This document shows positions 36,638 through 45,679 of a stretch of DNA of 64,000 nt, piece after piece. Origin of the DNA: Gammaproteobacteria bacterium (GTDB lineage: Bacteria > Pseudomonadota > Gammaproteobacteria > SZUA-152); the NCBI GenBank assembly GCA_029882975.1, contig JAOUJW010000011.1, positions 81,333 to 145,332 of the forward strand, in the 5' to 3' direction. A model generated the notes under the pieces. The model did no database searches. It was not told the origin of the DNA and worked only from the letters and a program-made list of their open reading frames with translations. Numbering within the stretch: the first letter of the stretch is position 1; each line of letters opens with the position of its first letter. The position numbers and the translations under genes were made by a program.

Positions 36638-38245
36638 ATGCATAAACTGGCACACTGGTTTGACCGTACAGTACTGGAACTGGGTCGGGAGCTGCGCTTA
36701 TCCTATTTACCGCCTTTAATGGTTTATCTTGCTTATGGCACCTCCACACTCACCGGCATTGTGGGCACTTTTTTCGTTAAAGAATATTTGGGTTTGTCGG
36801 CAGAATTTCTCGCCGCCCTGGGTTTTTGGGCGGGCATTCCCTGGGCTTTGAAAATGCCCTTAGGACATTTAGTCGATTTGATCTGGCGTTATAAGGCCAT
36901 ATTAGTTTACGCAGGGGCCGCACTAATCGCGGCGGGCTTGTTAATTATGATCGGCCTGTTAAGTGACAAAGAAGCTATGAGTCAGGTCATGTCGCCGGAA
37001 ACTTGGTATGTGCTCAGCGCCTTATTAATGCCTGTTGGCCTGGTGCTGCAGGACGTGGTGGCCGATGCCATGACCGTAGAGGCCGTACCGCACTACAACG
37101 AAAACGGTGAGGCCTTCAAACCGGAAACCATACGTCTTATGCATACCACTATGCAGACTTTAGGGCGCGCCGCCATTGTGGGTGGCGGTATTGGTGTGGC
37201 TTTGCTCAACGTGGTTTTATTCGATGGTGCCCAATCCCTAAGTGAAGCAGATAAACTCAAAGTCTATATCGACATCTACCAGTTGGCTTTGCTGGTCCCC
37301 GTCATATCTATTCTTGGTGTAGGCCTGGGCAGTTATTTAAAAATTCGCGAATACCGCCGGTTGCGCCGTACCGGTTTGGACCGTCATGCCGCCATGCAAG
37401 CGGTTCACAACGTGGTACCTAAAACACCGCCCAATTGGTGGATATTGGGGGGCAGCCTGGTTTTTGTGGTATTTACTCTGGGCTTGGGGCTGACCGAAAT
37501 TCCCTATAATCAGGAAATTATTTTCGTCGGCTCCATGGCCATCGTCCTTTTTCTGATCAGCAAACTATCCAAAGAATTGGATGCCAACGCCCGCAATGTG
37601 CTTATCGGCACCGCCATTATCATTTTTGTCTACCGCGCCATGCCCGGCCCCGGCGCCGGTTCGACTTGGTGGATGATGGACGAACTCAAGTTTGACCAGC
37701 AATTTTTTTCCGTATTGTCACTCATTGGAGCCGTTCTGGCTTTGTTTGGCATGTTCATTTTCAGGCGTTTTATGGCAGAGCGTTCCATTGCCTACATTGT
37801 GGTAGTGCTTACCATTGTCAGCACTATTTTAACGCTACCAATCATTGGTATGTATTACGAATTGCACCTGTGGACAGCGGCTCACACCGGCGGGGTGGTG
37901 GATGCACGCTTTATTGCCCTGGTGGATACGGCCTTGGAATCACCCTTGGGACAGGTGGCTATGATTCCCATGCTAGCCTGGATCGCCAACTCGGCGCCGG
38001 CGCATTTAAAAGCCACCTTTTTTGCGGTAATGGCGTCTTTTACCAACTTGGCCCTTTCCGCCTCTCAACTGGGAACCAAATATCTAAATCAGATTTATAA
38101 GGTCACTCGCGAAGTTAAGGACAAAGGGATACCGCAAGACTATTCCGAGCTGGGCTGGCTTTTGATAACCGTTACATTAATAGGGCTATTGTTGCCTGTT
38201 TTAGCGGTGCTTGCCGTGAAAAAATCCCGGTTACGCAATGCTTAA
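36638..38245 (+). CDS. Multi-spanning transporter (MFS, BT1/folate-biopterin-like)
   Basis: The 535-residue protein has about twelve predicted membrane helices. Its start is LRLSYLPPLMVYLAYGTSTL, then GFWAGIPWALKMPLGHLVDLI, a variant of the MFS motif between helices 2 and 3. The large loop between halves and segments such as GLTEIPYNQEIIF resemble the BT1/folate-biopterin transporter branch. The substrate cannot be fixed from sequence. It lies downstream of the cytochrome and upstream of the DsrC-family gene on the same strand. Confidence 0.75.
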   Translation: MHKLAHWFDRTVLELGRELRLSYLPPLMVYLAYGTSTLTGIVGTFFVKEYLGLSAEFLAALGFWAGIPWALKMPLGHLVDLIWRYKAILVYAGAALIAAGLLIMIGLLSDKEAMSQVMSPETWYVLSALLMPVGLVLQDVVADAMTVEAVPHYNENGEAFKPETIRLMHTTMQTLGRAAIVGGGIGVALLNVVLFDGAQSLSEADKLKVYIDIYQLALLVPVISILGVGLGSYLKIREYRRLRRTGLDRHAAMQAVHNVVPKTPPNWWILGGSLVFVVFTLGLGLTEIPYNQEIIFVGSMAIVLFLISKLSKELDANARNVLIGTAIIIFVYRAMPGPGAGSTWWMMDELKFDQQFFSVLSLIGAVLALFGMFIFRRFMAERSIAYIVVVLTIVSTILTLPIIGMYYELHLWTAAHTGGVVDARFIALVDTALESPLGQVAMIPMLAWIANSAPAHLKATFFAVMASFTNLALSASQLGTKYLNQIYKVTREVKDKGIPQDYSELGWLLITVTLIGLLLPVLAVLAVKKSRLRNA

Positions 38246-38301
38246 CCGGAGATTAGTGAATTTGAACACGCTTTGTGATGAAAAAGCCACTACACTCTTG
38301 C

Positions 38302-38323
38302 TATCGGAGATTAATATCCGATA
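38302..38323. promoter_or_regulatory. Inverted repeat upstream of the DsrC-family gene
   Basis: TATCGGA (38302-38308) and TCCGATA (38317-38323) are perfect inverted arms with an 8-base centre. They lie about 58 bases before the start of the DsrC-family gene. This could be an operator or a terminator for the transporter. No T-run follows. Confidence 0.35.
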
Positions 38324-38380
38324 AAATTACTCAACTTTTATTCCCCCTTTTTTTCAAAGTTTGTAAGGAGCCCTATTACT

Positions 38381-38716
38381 ATGCAAGCGGAAGTTAACGG
38401 CAAGGTCATTCAATTAAGTGAAGCCGGTTGGTTGGAAAACCTAGATGAATGGAGCGAGGATCTGGCTCACCAGATCGCCAAGAACGAACAGATCGACGAG
38501 TTGACCCCGGAACATTGGGACATTATCAACGTAGCCCGGGAATACTTTCAAGATAACGGTACTGTGGCCGAACCCCGCGCATTCTCCAAAATTATGAAAC
38601 AGCGTTTTGGCGCGGATCGCAGCAGTCAGAAATATATTTACTCCTTGTTTCCTACCGGTTTGATTAAATGCGCAAACAAAATCGCCGGCCTGCCTCGACC
38701 CAAGGGCTGCAGCTGA
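38381..38716 (+). CDS. DsrC/TusE family sulfur-relay protein with a displaced cysteine
   Basis: The 111-residue protein has the DsrC fold signatures LDEWSEDLAHQIAKNEQI, LTPEHWDIINVAREYF and the C-terminal arm KIAGLPRPKGCS. The penultimate cysteine C110 (CysA) is present. The second arm cysteine of DsrC proper (CysB) normally sits just before KIAGLP. Here that residue is Asn99, and a cysteine occurs two positions earlier at C97. DsrC accepts sulfur and forms a trisulfide in dissimilatory sulfur metabolism, while TusE has only CysA. This protein therefore falls between the two. GTAAGGAG is its ribosome site. Confidence 0.9.
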   Translation: MQAEVNGKVIQLSEAGWLENLDEWSEDLAHQIAKNEQIDELTPEHWDIINVAREYFQDNGTVAEPRAFSKIMKQRFGADRSSQKYIYSLFPTGLIKCANKIAGLPRPKGCS

Positions 38717-38751
38717 AACTGTAGCGGCGGCTTACAAGAACAGGCACAAAA

Positions 38752-38776
38752 AAGGGGGCTTACCGCCCCCTTCTTT
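38752..38776. terminator. Bidirectional terminator between the DsrC-family gene and adk
   Basis: GGGGGC (38754-38759) pairs with GCCCCC (38765-38770) and flanking AA/TT pairs extend the stem. T-rich sequence follows on the plus strand (TTCTTTCT), and a T-run follows on the minus strand. It serves both convergent genes. Confidence 0.75.
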
Positions 38777-38795
38777 CTAAGCATTAAAAAACCAA

Positions 38796-39443
38796 TTACA
38801 TACCCAGTTTCGCTTTAATGGCATTGATCACATCGTCACTGGAAGTAGCGTTGACCGTGAGCAACATACCTTCACCATCATAAAAACCGATCAAAGGAGC
38901 TGTTTTTTCATTGTAGGTTTCCAGACGGTGGCTGATGGCAGCTTCGGTTTCGTCTTCACGTTGAACCACCGGACTGCCGCATTTATCACATACACCTTCG
39001 GCTTTGGGAGGGTTGCTTTTCACATTGTAAATAGCCTGACAGTCGGCATTGGCGCAGGTACGACGAGTTGTAAGACGATCCAGGATCACATCGCGTGGCA
39101 CGTCAATGTTCACCGCCATATCCAATGTAATTCCCACTCTACCCAGTAAATCCTTCAATGCTTCTGCTTGAGGAATGGTACGGGGAAAACCGTCCAGTAA
39201 AAAACCTTTTTGGCAATCGGGTTCCTGCAGGCGTTTTTCCATAATCCCCATAATTAATTCATCCGGTACCAAGTCACCGGCTTTCATGAAAGCTTCGGCT
39301 TGCTTACCCAGTTCGGAGCCTGCCTGTACGGCACCACGCAAAATGTCACCCGTGGAAATTTGTACAGATCCGTCCAAGGCGGTTAACAATTTGGCTACCG
39401 TTCCCTTACCGGCGCCGGGTGCGCCTAATAAAATCAACTTCAT
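38796..39443 (-). CDS. adk: Adenylate kinase, zinc-lid type
   Basis: The 215-residue enzyme interconverts AMP, ADP and ATP. The P-loop is GAPGAGKGT near residue 7. The substrate segments are ISTGDILRGAV and GFPRTIPQAEAL, and the LID contains RRTCANADCQAIYN...GVCDKCGSPVV. Four cysteines in that lid form a structural zinc site, a form found in many but not all gammaproteobacteria. It is separated from its neighbours by terminators and is probably transcribed alone. Confidence 0.97.
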   Translation of the reverse strand: MKLILLGAPGAGKGTVAKLLTALDGSVQISTGDILRGAVQAGSELGKQAEAFMKAGDLVPDELIMGIMEKRLQEPDCQKGFLLDGFPRTIPQAEALKDLLGRVGITLDMAVNIDVPRDVILDRLTTRRTCANADCQAIYNVKSNPPKAEGVCDKCGSPVVQREDETEAAISHRLETYNEKTAPLIGFYDGEGMLLTVNATSSDDVINAIKAKLGM

Positions 39444-39574
39444 TTGCTTTTTCTCCTCAGATCCTACTCGTTGTTATAATCGCTGCGCTAGGCGCATTGT
39501 GCACTCTAGCGGCAAGGAGATCAATTTATAAAAATTGTTGGTGCTGGCACAGAAAAAACTAATGAAATCCAGTC

Positions 39575-40141
39575 CTATTGATCCGTATAACAATACGACC
39601 ATTCCACACCGCTGTATTGTTTTAGCTGCGTCAGAAACTGTTCGGTGGGTACCGCTTCCTGCGGATAAACACTGTAAATATCTATAAATACTCGCGCCAA
39701 TGCACCGCGGTGGCGCCACCGCAACTGTGCCGCAGAAACGGTTTGGGAACAGGATTCACACTGAAATGGTGCGGTATCACCTTGTAAATAGGACTGTATC
39801 CGTTCCATGCCCCGGTCCACCCGATGACCGCAATGAGGGCAACGGGGAATCAAACCCTGACTGTGATGTCGAAACATGAGCGGGGTCTCCAAGTTGCTGA
39901 ACACCACATGACAAAAATCCAGAGAACCATCCTCTGGTGGTTCAAAAACCAATGAAGGACTGCAGCCCATAAAAATGATGCTTTGCAACAAACGCTCACC
40001 GCCCCTATAGGCTCGTTTACGCGGCGGCAAAGGGTCGCCGATGAACTGCTCACTCAGCAAGTATTGTTGCAGAGAGTCCCAAACTTGGAGCTGGAAATCC
40101 GCATCCATAGGATACAAAACTAACTTATTAACGGCAGCCAT
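39575..40141 (-). CDS. Zinc-ribbon protein of unknown function
   Basis: The 188-residue soluble protein contains a CPHCGH motif followed 31 residues later by CESC, a four-cysteine zinc ribbon. Around it are the segments LLQSIIFMGCSPSLVFEPPE and LRWRHRGALARVFIDIYSVYP. No signal peptide is present. The family is not recognised. It is divergent from the cytochrome gene at 40217, with only 75 bases between the two starts. Confidence 0.72.
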   Translation of the reverse strand: MAAVNKLVLYPMDADFQLQVWDSLQQYLLSEQFIGDPLPPRKRAYRGGERLLQSIIFMGCSPSLVFEPPEDGSLDFCHVVFSNLETPLMFRHHSQGLIPRCPHCGHRVDRGMERIQSYLQGDTAPFQCESCSQTVSAAQLRWRHRGALARVFIDIYSVYPQEAVPTEQFLTQLKQYSGVEWSYCYTDQ

Positions 40142-40216
40142 AGATTGAAAGAATGTTTTTCACTAAAATTGTTTCATCAAACTGAAATAGTTGAGATTCC
40201 TACACGAGGAGCAAGC

Positions 40217-40588
40217 ATGAAGAAAGCCTTAGTTTACTATATTTTTCTGATCGGTGGGCTTTTTGTCGGCCTTAGCCACGCGGCGGAAACCAAAGCCCCC
40301 ACCGTACCCTTTCAATTTGCCGTGGGCAAAACCAAATTTCAAGAACAATGCTCACTATGCCACGGTAAATGGGGTGATGGAAGCAAACACGGTCCACCGC
40401 TCATGCATGCTTTCTACAAACCCTCACATCACTCCGATGCCGCTTTTTACCGAGCCGCCCGTAAGGGGGTAAAAGCTCACCATTGGGAATTCGGCGATAT
40501 GCCCCCCATACCCAGTGTCACGACTCGTGACATGGAACAGATTATTCAGTTTGTACGGTGGTTACAAAAAGAAAGAGGAATATTCTAA
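40217..40588 (+). CDS. Small soluble mono-haem c-type cytochrome
   Basis: The 123-residue protein has a signal peptide (YYIFLIGGLFVGLSHA-A) and one haem c site, CSLCH at C45-H49, in CHGKWGDGSKHGPPL. A Met in FGDMPPIP is the likely axial ligand, typical of class I cytochrome c. It is probably a periplasmic electron carrier. I chose the ATG at 40217, which is preceded by GAGGAG and begins the signal peptide. Its last codons overlap the convergent SprT gene by four bases. Confidence 0.88.
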   Translation: MKKALVYYIFLIGGLFVGLSHAAETKAPTVPFQFAVGKTKFQEQCSLCHGKWGDGSKHGPPLMHAFYKPSHHSDAAFYRAARKGVKAHHWEFGDMPPIPSVTTRDMEQIIQFVRWLQKERGIF

Positions 40589-41115
40589 GCCTGCGTCTGC
40601 ATCACGGGGGTGAGGTTTTCGCGACAATAACCGCACAGATAGGTCATACCGCGTTGCATGCGATTGTGGCGAGTCGCAGAAATGGAATGGCTGCGACAAG
40701 CGCATCGGTAGTTATATCGCTTTTGCCGCTTGCGCGGCACACCATCAAGTTTATAACTGTGGCAGCGAGTCACATCGGTCGCACCCAAAGCCTGCATCAC
40801 TGTGCGCCATTGCCTTCCATGAGGGGCAACACCTTGCTTCCAGATTTGAGCGACGACATGGTGTGCCACCTCGTGTACAACCGTACGTTGCAAAAAGGCC
40901 TCCCACTGACTCACTGCAATGTAAAGATTGTAGCGAATGGTATGGGAGTCAAATAAATACTGACCCGCCATGGCACCACGCAAATCGCAGCGAACGGTGA
41001 TATCGCTGATCGGGTACTCCGGATAGCGCTCACGGGCTAATAGCAAGCACTGTTGCGTTGCCCGCTGTAAGCCGCTAACTGCAGCTTCAAACGTCGATTC
41101 GGACCACTCCACCAA
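40585..41115 (-). CDS. SprT-like zinc metalloprotease-family protein
   Basis: The 176-residue protein contains the HEVAHH zinc-site motif of the SprT/Spartan family (VVHEVAHHVVAQ). A CRSHSISATRHNRMQRG stretch and a C-terminal zinc-ribbon-like segment with YLCGYC follow. Eukaryotic Spartan proteins digest DNA-protein crosslinks. The role of bacterial SprT is less clear. Its start lies directly after the stop of the YfaZ gene, so the two are probably translated together. Confidence 0.85.
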   Translation of the reverse strand: MVEWSESTFEAAVSGLQRATQQCLLLARERYPEYPISDITVRCDLRGAMAGQYLFDSHTIRYNLYIAVSQWEAFLQRTVVHEVAHHVVAQIWKQGVAPHGRQWRTVMQALGATDVTRCHSYKLDGVPRKRQKRYNYRCACRSHSISATRHNRMQRGMTYLCGYCRENLTPVMQTQA

Positions 41116-41664
41116 TTAAAACACTCGTTTCAAACCAACATGTAAATCGTCGTCGAGCTCCAACGTAGGAGCATTCAGCAATTTGATCTGTAAATTGCGA
41201 TAACCCACATATAAGGAAGTTTTAGCGGATACATAATAATTCAGTCGTATGGCAAACTCGCGATAACCTGTTGCATCCAGTAGGGAGGTTACCCCGGGTG
41301 CATAGTAAAGATGACCGGACATGCCAATATTATGGGTAAAATCCAGTTCTGCCTGCGCCCCCACACCGACCGCCAACACATCAAAATTTTGTGGATTGGT
41401 ATAAATACCGCGAACACCCGCTTTAATCGCCTGATTCAGTGCTGCATTGTATCCCAGTTGCAGTGCGTAATCCGTCGCCGGTTTTTTGTTTTCGAATACC
41501 ATCACACCAAAATCCGCGTATTCTTTACGCTTTACCAGATGCACAAATTGCAGTCTGGCCATATCCGCATTCACATTCAGATCCAGACTGTCGGCTTGTC
41601 CCTGGGTCGAGAAACTCAGCACGAACAGAAAAACCCCTGGAATCAGCAAGGATAGATTTTTCAT
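41116..41664 (-). CDS. YfaZ-family outer membrane protein
   Basis: The 182-residue protein has a signal peptide (LLIPGVFLFVLSFSTQGQA-D). A beta-barrel-like pattern follows of alternating residues: DSLDLNVNADMARLQF, YALQLGYNAALNQAI, HLYYAPGVTS and FAIRLNYYVSAKTSLYVGYR. This fits YfaZ, a small outer membrane protein of unknown role. I used the ATG at 41664, since the extra ten residues upstream are not hydrophobic. It is directly followed by sprT. Confidence 0.8.
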   Translation of the reverse strand: MKNLSLLIPGVFLFVLSFSTQGQADSLDLNVNADMARLQFVHLVKRKEYADFGVMVFENKKPATDYALQLGYNAALNQAIKAGVRGIYTNPQNFDVLAVGVGAQAELDFTHNIGMSGHLYYAPGVTSLLDATGYREFAIRLNYYVSAKTSLYVGYRNLQIKLLNAPTLELDDDLHVGLKRVF

Positions 41665-41764
41665 TGTTATTTTCCTTGAAATCGGACTAAGCACCGAAAC
41701 CGCTCCGGTGCCGGAAATACTGCACTAGAATAGCATTCTACAAAAGCCCCGTAGAAATACAAGC

Positions 41765-42844
41765 TTAAGATACTGACGTGTGTAAAACCGGTGTTGCCAG
41801 AGAGATTCCGCACTCTTTAGAGGTTTGCAGAATGGTTTCCCGCATCCTATAACGAGTTTTTAGCAGTTGTTTGACTTCCTTGGTGTAGTAGTAAACACAC
41901 CATTCCACCGCATAGTCGCCCGTGTCCATGACTGCCACTTCAAACGGTAAGCCGGCGTCTACGGCAATTTCGGCATCGGCACAGGCTTTTGCATATGCCT
42001 TTTCAAACATGGACCTTACCCGAGTTTCATCCATGCTGTAGTCGATTTTGAAATGTAGATTTTCCCTTAAACCCCGTGCGGATGCGAATTTGGATAGATT
42101 GTGAATAGTATGCTCACGCAAACGCGAATTCTTAATCATTATGCGATGGTTGTTCACCAGGTTGAGCAGTTCCGTATGAAATACCTTGGTTTTGTACACC
42201 ACGCTAATGGATTTACTGCCTTCATCCAGTTCAATGACATCCCCGACTTCCACCATACCACTATTGAGAATGATTAACCCGCTAAACATATCCGGCGCCC
42301 AAGCACCCTGCGTTAATGCCAGGAACACTCCAATGAAGCCAATCACACCACCGGCTTCCAATAGACTGTCAAAACCCAGTACTCGAATTACTGAAATCAG
42401 GGCGATAATGAAGACAAAAATGCTGGCGAAAATGTTCAACAGACGGGAATTATAAGTCTCCACCACCTGCCACTGCCCTTCAACTTCCCGTTTTTTGCCA
42501 TAGCGCCGTCGCACGAAAAAATGCAATAAATGCAGTCCCAGGTAACTGAAATACAATATGACACTAATGGTCAGCGCCTGAAAAGCCCAGCCCTTACTGT
42601 CCTGCACCATATGCAGATGGTAATAACTAAACAGAAAAATAATCAGCAAATTAAACAGACGAAAAATATTCACCCGCCAACGAAACTGAGCATTGTCCGG
42701 CGGCTCATGATAAATGGCGCTCATAATACGGCGGGAAAACAACATGAGAAGTACATTGGTGCAAATCACCAGCGCATCCGTAAAATCAAACCGGGCAAGA
42801 ATGTCGCCAACTATATTCCATAGGGCTGTCATAGAACTATCCAT
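41765..42844 (-). CDS. Mechanosensitive ion channel, MscS family
   Basis: The 359-residue protein has several N-terminal helices. The pore helix region is LLEAGGVIGFIGVFLALTQGAWAPDMFSGLIIL, and the cytoplasmic beta domain (EVGDVIELDEGSKSISVVYK) is that of MscS-family channels. Such channels open when membrane tension rises after osmotic downshift. A second MscS-type gene occurs at 47467, and the two differ clearly. Confidence 0.85.
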   Translation of the reverse strand: MDSSMTALWNIVGDILARFDFTDALVICTNVLLMLFSRRIMSAIYHEPPDNAQFRWRVNIFRLFNLLIIFLFSYYHLHMVQDSKGWAFQALTISVILYFSYLGLHLLHFFVRRRYGKKREVEGQWQVVETYNSRLLNIFASIFVFIIALISVIRVLGFDSLLEAGGVIGFIGVFLALTQGAWAPDMFSGLIILNSGMVEVGDVIELDEGSKSISVVYKTKVFHTELLNLVNNHRIMIKNSRLREHTIHNLSKFASARGLRENLHFKIDYSMDETRVRSMFEKAYAKACADAEIAVDAGLPFEVAVMDTGDYAVEWCVYYYTKEVKQLLKTRYRMRETILQTSKECGISLATPVLHTSVS

Positions 42845-42915
42845 GCATCATACTTCTCTTGTATCTTGTTTTTTATGTTGAGCCTTGAGCGAACGAATCA
42901 CATCTTAATGTAAAC

Positions 42916-44013
42916 TCACTGTGCAGAACTATCAGACTGTTTATCCGTTTCCTGTTGGGTATTTTCCCCATGTTTTTTCTTTAAATACTTGGCATAAGCC
43001 TCACAAGGATCTTCGCGCTGAGCTCTGGGTGTAAACCAAACATAGTCAAACGGCAAATGTGCTTCACCCCAACGCTCGCGGTAATAATCCACTGCAAGTT
43101 CCCCGTCCGTGACTTCCATAAACGCCAAACTTATAAGTTTTGCATCTCCATGACGTTGCTTTACATACATAGGAATACCCCGATCGGCGCGCACATGTCC
43201 GGAACCGGCAATAAGTACTTTTACGCTTTTTGGCTCGTTATCCATTAGGCTGTTGCTCATAAACGCATCTTTGACCCGTTGCGCCAAAGTCATCCCGGCA
43301 ACCATACCATCGTTTGCCATGTTGCAGTGAGATTCGATAATCTCCTGCTTTAAGGACTCTTTTTGCTGTTCATTAAAGCGGTTGGCATCCATTGTGGTTT
43401 TAATCGCCTTGGGAATATGATCTTCGCCTTTCATCACAATTTGTACTATATCTTCTCTGTCCAAATTGGCCGGATAAATGGGAAACCCCGCTTTGATTAC
43501 CGCAGCAAATAATTGCTTGTAATAAACATTGTATTTCCAGCCAGTTTTTTCTTTGTTGAGTACGGCCAACAGCCCTGTTAGGGAACGACGGCTCTTTTTA
43601 TCCAGCTGTTGCGCCTGTTTTTCGGTAATCATCTCAAACATAACAGCGGCTTTAGCGCCGCGTTTGCGTTTGTGAAAATGATTTTGTAATTCTTTTATCA
43701 CCCAAATTTGATGCTCATGGTGGGACTGGTTATCGTGGGTTTCGCCAAGCAAAATATATTCGCCATCCAACAACCGCGACAGCAAACTTTGTTTATCCAC
43801 AAACATTCCAGCCCCGGCATTCCAAATCTTTCCCACCAAAGGATGATCCCGGTGTAACAGCTCCGATGGATCTGATTTATGCTTTTGTGGTTCACTTGTG
43901 GTTTGTGTCCGGCCCGACTCGTCTTTTTGCTGCGCAAAAACCGCCGGCGACAGACCCACCATGAGTGCAAAACCCAGCCATATCACCCCACTTTTCTGTC
44001 GCGTCATCCTCAC
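42916..44013 (-). CDS. ChaN-family haem-binding-type lipoprotein/periplasmic protein
   Basis: The 365-residue protein has a signal peptide (WLGFALMVGLSPAVFA-Q). The ChaN core begins with LDGEYILLGETHDNQSHHEHQ, and later parts are VMFEMITEKQAQQLD, YPANLDREDI and LIAGSGHVRADRGIPMYV. The TIKI/PRGG fold of ChaN binds haem in Campylobacter and Escherichia relatives. The exact function is unsettled. No Cys follows the signal, so it may be soluble. A charged tail of about 40 residues follows the domain. Confidence 0.85.
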   Translation of the reverse strand: MRMTRQKSGVIWLGFALMVGLSPAVFAQQKDESGRTQTTSEPQKHKSDPSELLHRDHPLVGKIWNAGAGMFVDKQSLLSRLLDGEYILLGETHDNQSHHEHQIWVIKELQNHFHKRKRGAKAAVMFEMITEKQAQQLDKKSRRSLTGLLAVLNKEKTGWKYNVYYKQLFAAVIKAGFPIYPANLDREDIVQIVMKGEDHIPKAIKTTMDANRFNEQQKESLKQEIIESHCNMANDGMVAGMTLAQRVKDAFMSNSLMDNEPKSVKVLIAGSGHVRADRGIPMYVKQRHGDAKLISLAFMEVTDGELAVDYYRERWGEAHLPFDYVWFTPRAQREDPCEAYAKYLKKKHGENTQQETDKQSDSSAQ

Positions 44014-44065
44014 TCCCTATAGCCCCGATTGCATGAGTTCTTTAAACATAGCACAGCGAATGCCA

Positions 44066-44629
44066 TCAAGCTCGGGACATGTATTCTCCCGTATCCGTAT
44101 TGACTTTGATCGTTTCTCCTGCGTTCAAGTATTCCGGCACCTGAACCACCAAGCCGGTGGTTAAGGTCGCCGGCTTGGTGCGCGCAGCAGCCGAAGCGCC
44201 TTTTATTCCAGGGGCTGTATCTTCGATTTGCAATAACACGGTGGGCGGCAAAACGACACCTAATACCCGTTCGTCCGCAATCAATACAAACAAACCTTCC
44301 ATAGCATCCGTCATATACAGCTTTTCTTCTTCGATCATGTCCAGTGGCAACACATGCTGCTCATAGGTCTCCTGATCCATAAACGTGCAGGCTTCGCTAT
44401 CGCTAAAGAGCATTTGTACCGGACGACGAATAAACTCCACCGCTTGCACCGTCTCATCTCCTTTCATGGCAAAGTCGAATTTCTGACCGTTAACCACATT
44501 GCGGCCTTTTATTTTATACAAGGTATTACCACTGCGAGACGATGCGGTCTGCACATGGACTTGATTGACCATGACATGGTTACCGTCAATATTGATCACC
44601 ATGCCTTTTTTCAGTTCATTTGCCTTCAT
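44066..44629 (-). CDS. efpL: Elongation factor P-like protein EfpL (YeiP)
   Basis: The 187-residue protein has the three-domain EF-P fold. It starts MKANELKKGMVINIDGNHV, has ASSRSGNTLYK at the loop that carries the modified lysine in EF-P, and ends GETIKVNTDTGEYMSRA. The loop has Arg rather than the modified Lys, which marks EfpL/YeiP rather than EF-P. EfpL helps ribosomes pass certain stalling sequences. The gene is monocistronic. Confidence 0.9.
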   Translation of the reverse strand: MKANELKKGMVINIDGNHVMVNQVHVQTASSRSGNTLYKIKGRNVVNGQKFDFAMKGDETVQAVEFIRRPVQMLFSDSEACTFMDQETYEQHVLPLDMIEEEKLYMTDAMEGLFVLIADERVLGVVLPPTVLLQIEDTAPGIKGASAAARTKPATLTTGLVVQVPEYLNAGETIKVNTDTGEYMSRA

Positions 44630-44806
44630 CTATTACCCCCGGATCGGTCAAAGGCCGCATCATATCATAGCACCTGGAACACCAGTTGCTTAAAGTCTGC
44701 GCAGTGAAATACGCAAACCATTCCGCCTTATGGAGTGGGATTGGGTTGGATTAAGATGGGATTGGGAAACGTAAACCCAAAATGAAACCGAGAAGTGAAA
44801 CAGATG

Positions 44807-45598
44807 CTAGAACTGCCAGGCGTACCCCGGTTCAAGCTTGTTGTAGAAACCGGTAAGTAAATCCAGTTTTGCGGACACTTGCTCATTTTCCCGCGCCTGC
44901 GACTTCAATACCTTAGGTTCAGAAAAAAGGCGCGAGGACATGAGACCAATTTCGCTTTCCAATTGCAAACGATCCAAACCGGCATGTTGCAACTGTTCGT
45001 CGATACTTTTACCGGGATCACAGCTTTCCTTACTTTCCTCGTTGATTTCCATTTGCAAAAAACTGGAGATACTGACCGTTTCGCGGTAGTCCGGCATATG
45101 GCGTCCCCACTTCATTAAGGGGAAATCGTGGTGGCGCAGGAGCACCCCGGTCAGCTCCCGATGCACCGCAGCGTATCCTTCCAGAGGATTGCTGAGTGCT
45201 GCCCGCGTTAAGTAAATACGTTTTCCTACATTAGCACTGAGCTGGTTGACGCCGGACAAGCTGAAGCTTTCCACTACAACCACCGCTTCCAGGTTTTTAT
45301 TTAACAAAGACGGAGGATACTTGTCTAATTCCAGCATCAGCACGGGTAACAGCTTGGTAAGATTAACATCGCTGATTTCAGTGGCATTAATATCCATATA
45401 GGAGTTTTTCCACTCTTTGGGTGCAAAATCCTCTAACTCCGGATTTCTCAGCAGCCTCACCTGAGGCCACTTTTCTGCCATGCCGGACAAACTGGCATGG
45501 AGGGATAATTCGCCCCGCAAGAACCGAAAGCCGCTAAACAGCAGCACAAATGCTATTAGAGACAGCAGCAAAATCAAAGACTTGGACTTCTGCAGCAC
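44807..45598 (-). CDS. Membrane-anchored protein of unknown function, possible degenerate peptidase
   Basis: The 263-residue protein has one N-terminal membrane helix (LILLLSLIAFVLLFSGF) and a large soluble domain. The segment AAVHRELTGVLLRHHDF resembles an HExxH-like zinc motif, but the first spacing is altered (HREL), so it may be inactive or an unrelated pattern. The C-terminal part is helical. No family is assigned. It is the most downstream gene of a leftward stretch after the phosphorylase and hpt. Confidence 0.55.
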   Translation of the reverse strand: MLQKSKSLILLLSLIAFVLLFSGFRFLRGELSLHASLSGMAEKWPQVRLLRNPELEDFAPKEWKNSYMDINATEISDVNLTKLLPVLMLELDKYPPSLLNKNLEAVVVVESFSLSGVNQLSANVGKRIYLTRAALSNPLEGYAAVHRELTGVLLRHHDFPLMKWGRHMPDYRETVSISSFLQMEINEESKESCDPGKSIDEQLQHAGLDRLQLESEIGLMSSRLFSEPKVLKSQARENEQVSAKLDLLTGFYNKLEPGYAWQF

Positions 45599-45679
45599 AA
45601 TTTCGGCCCTATTTTTCGTATACGCTTAGTATGTTATCGTCCCTAAATGTGAACGGGTTAATAACAAACTTGCATGACA

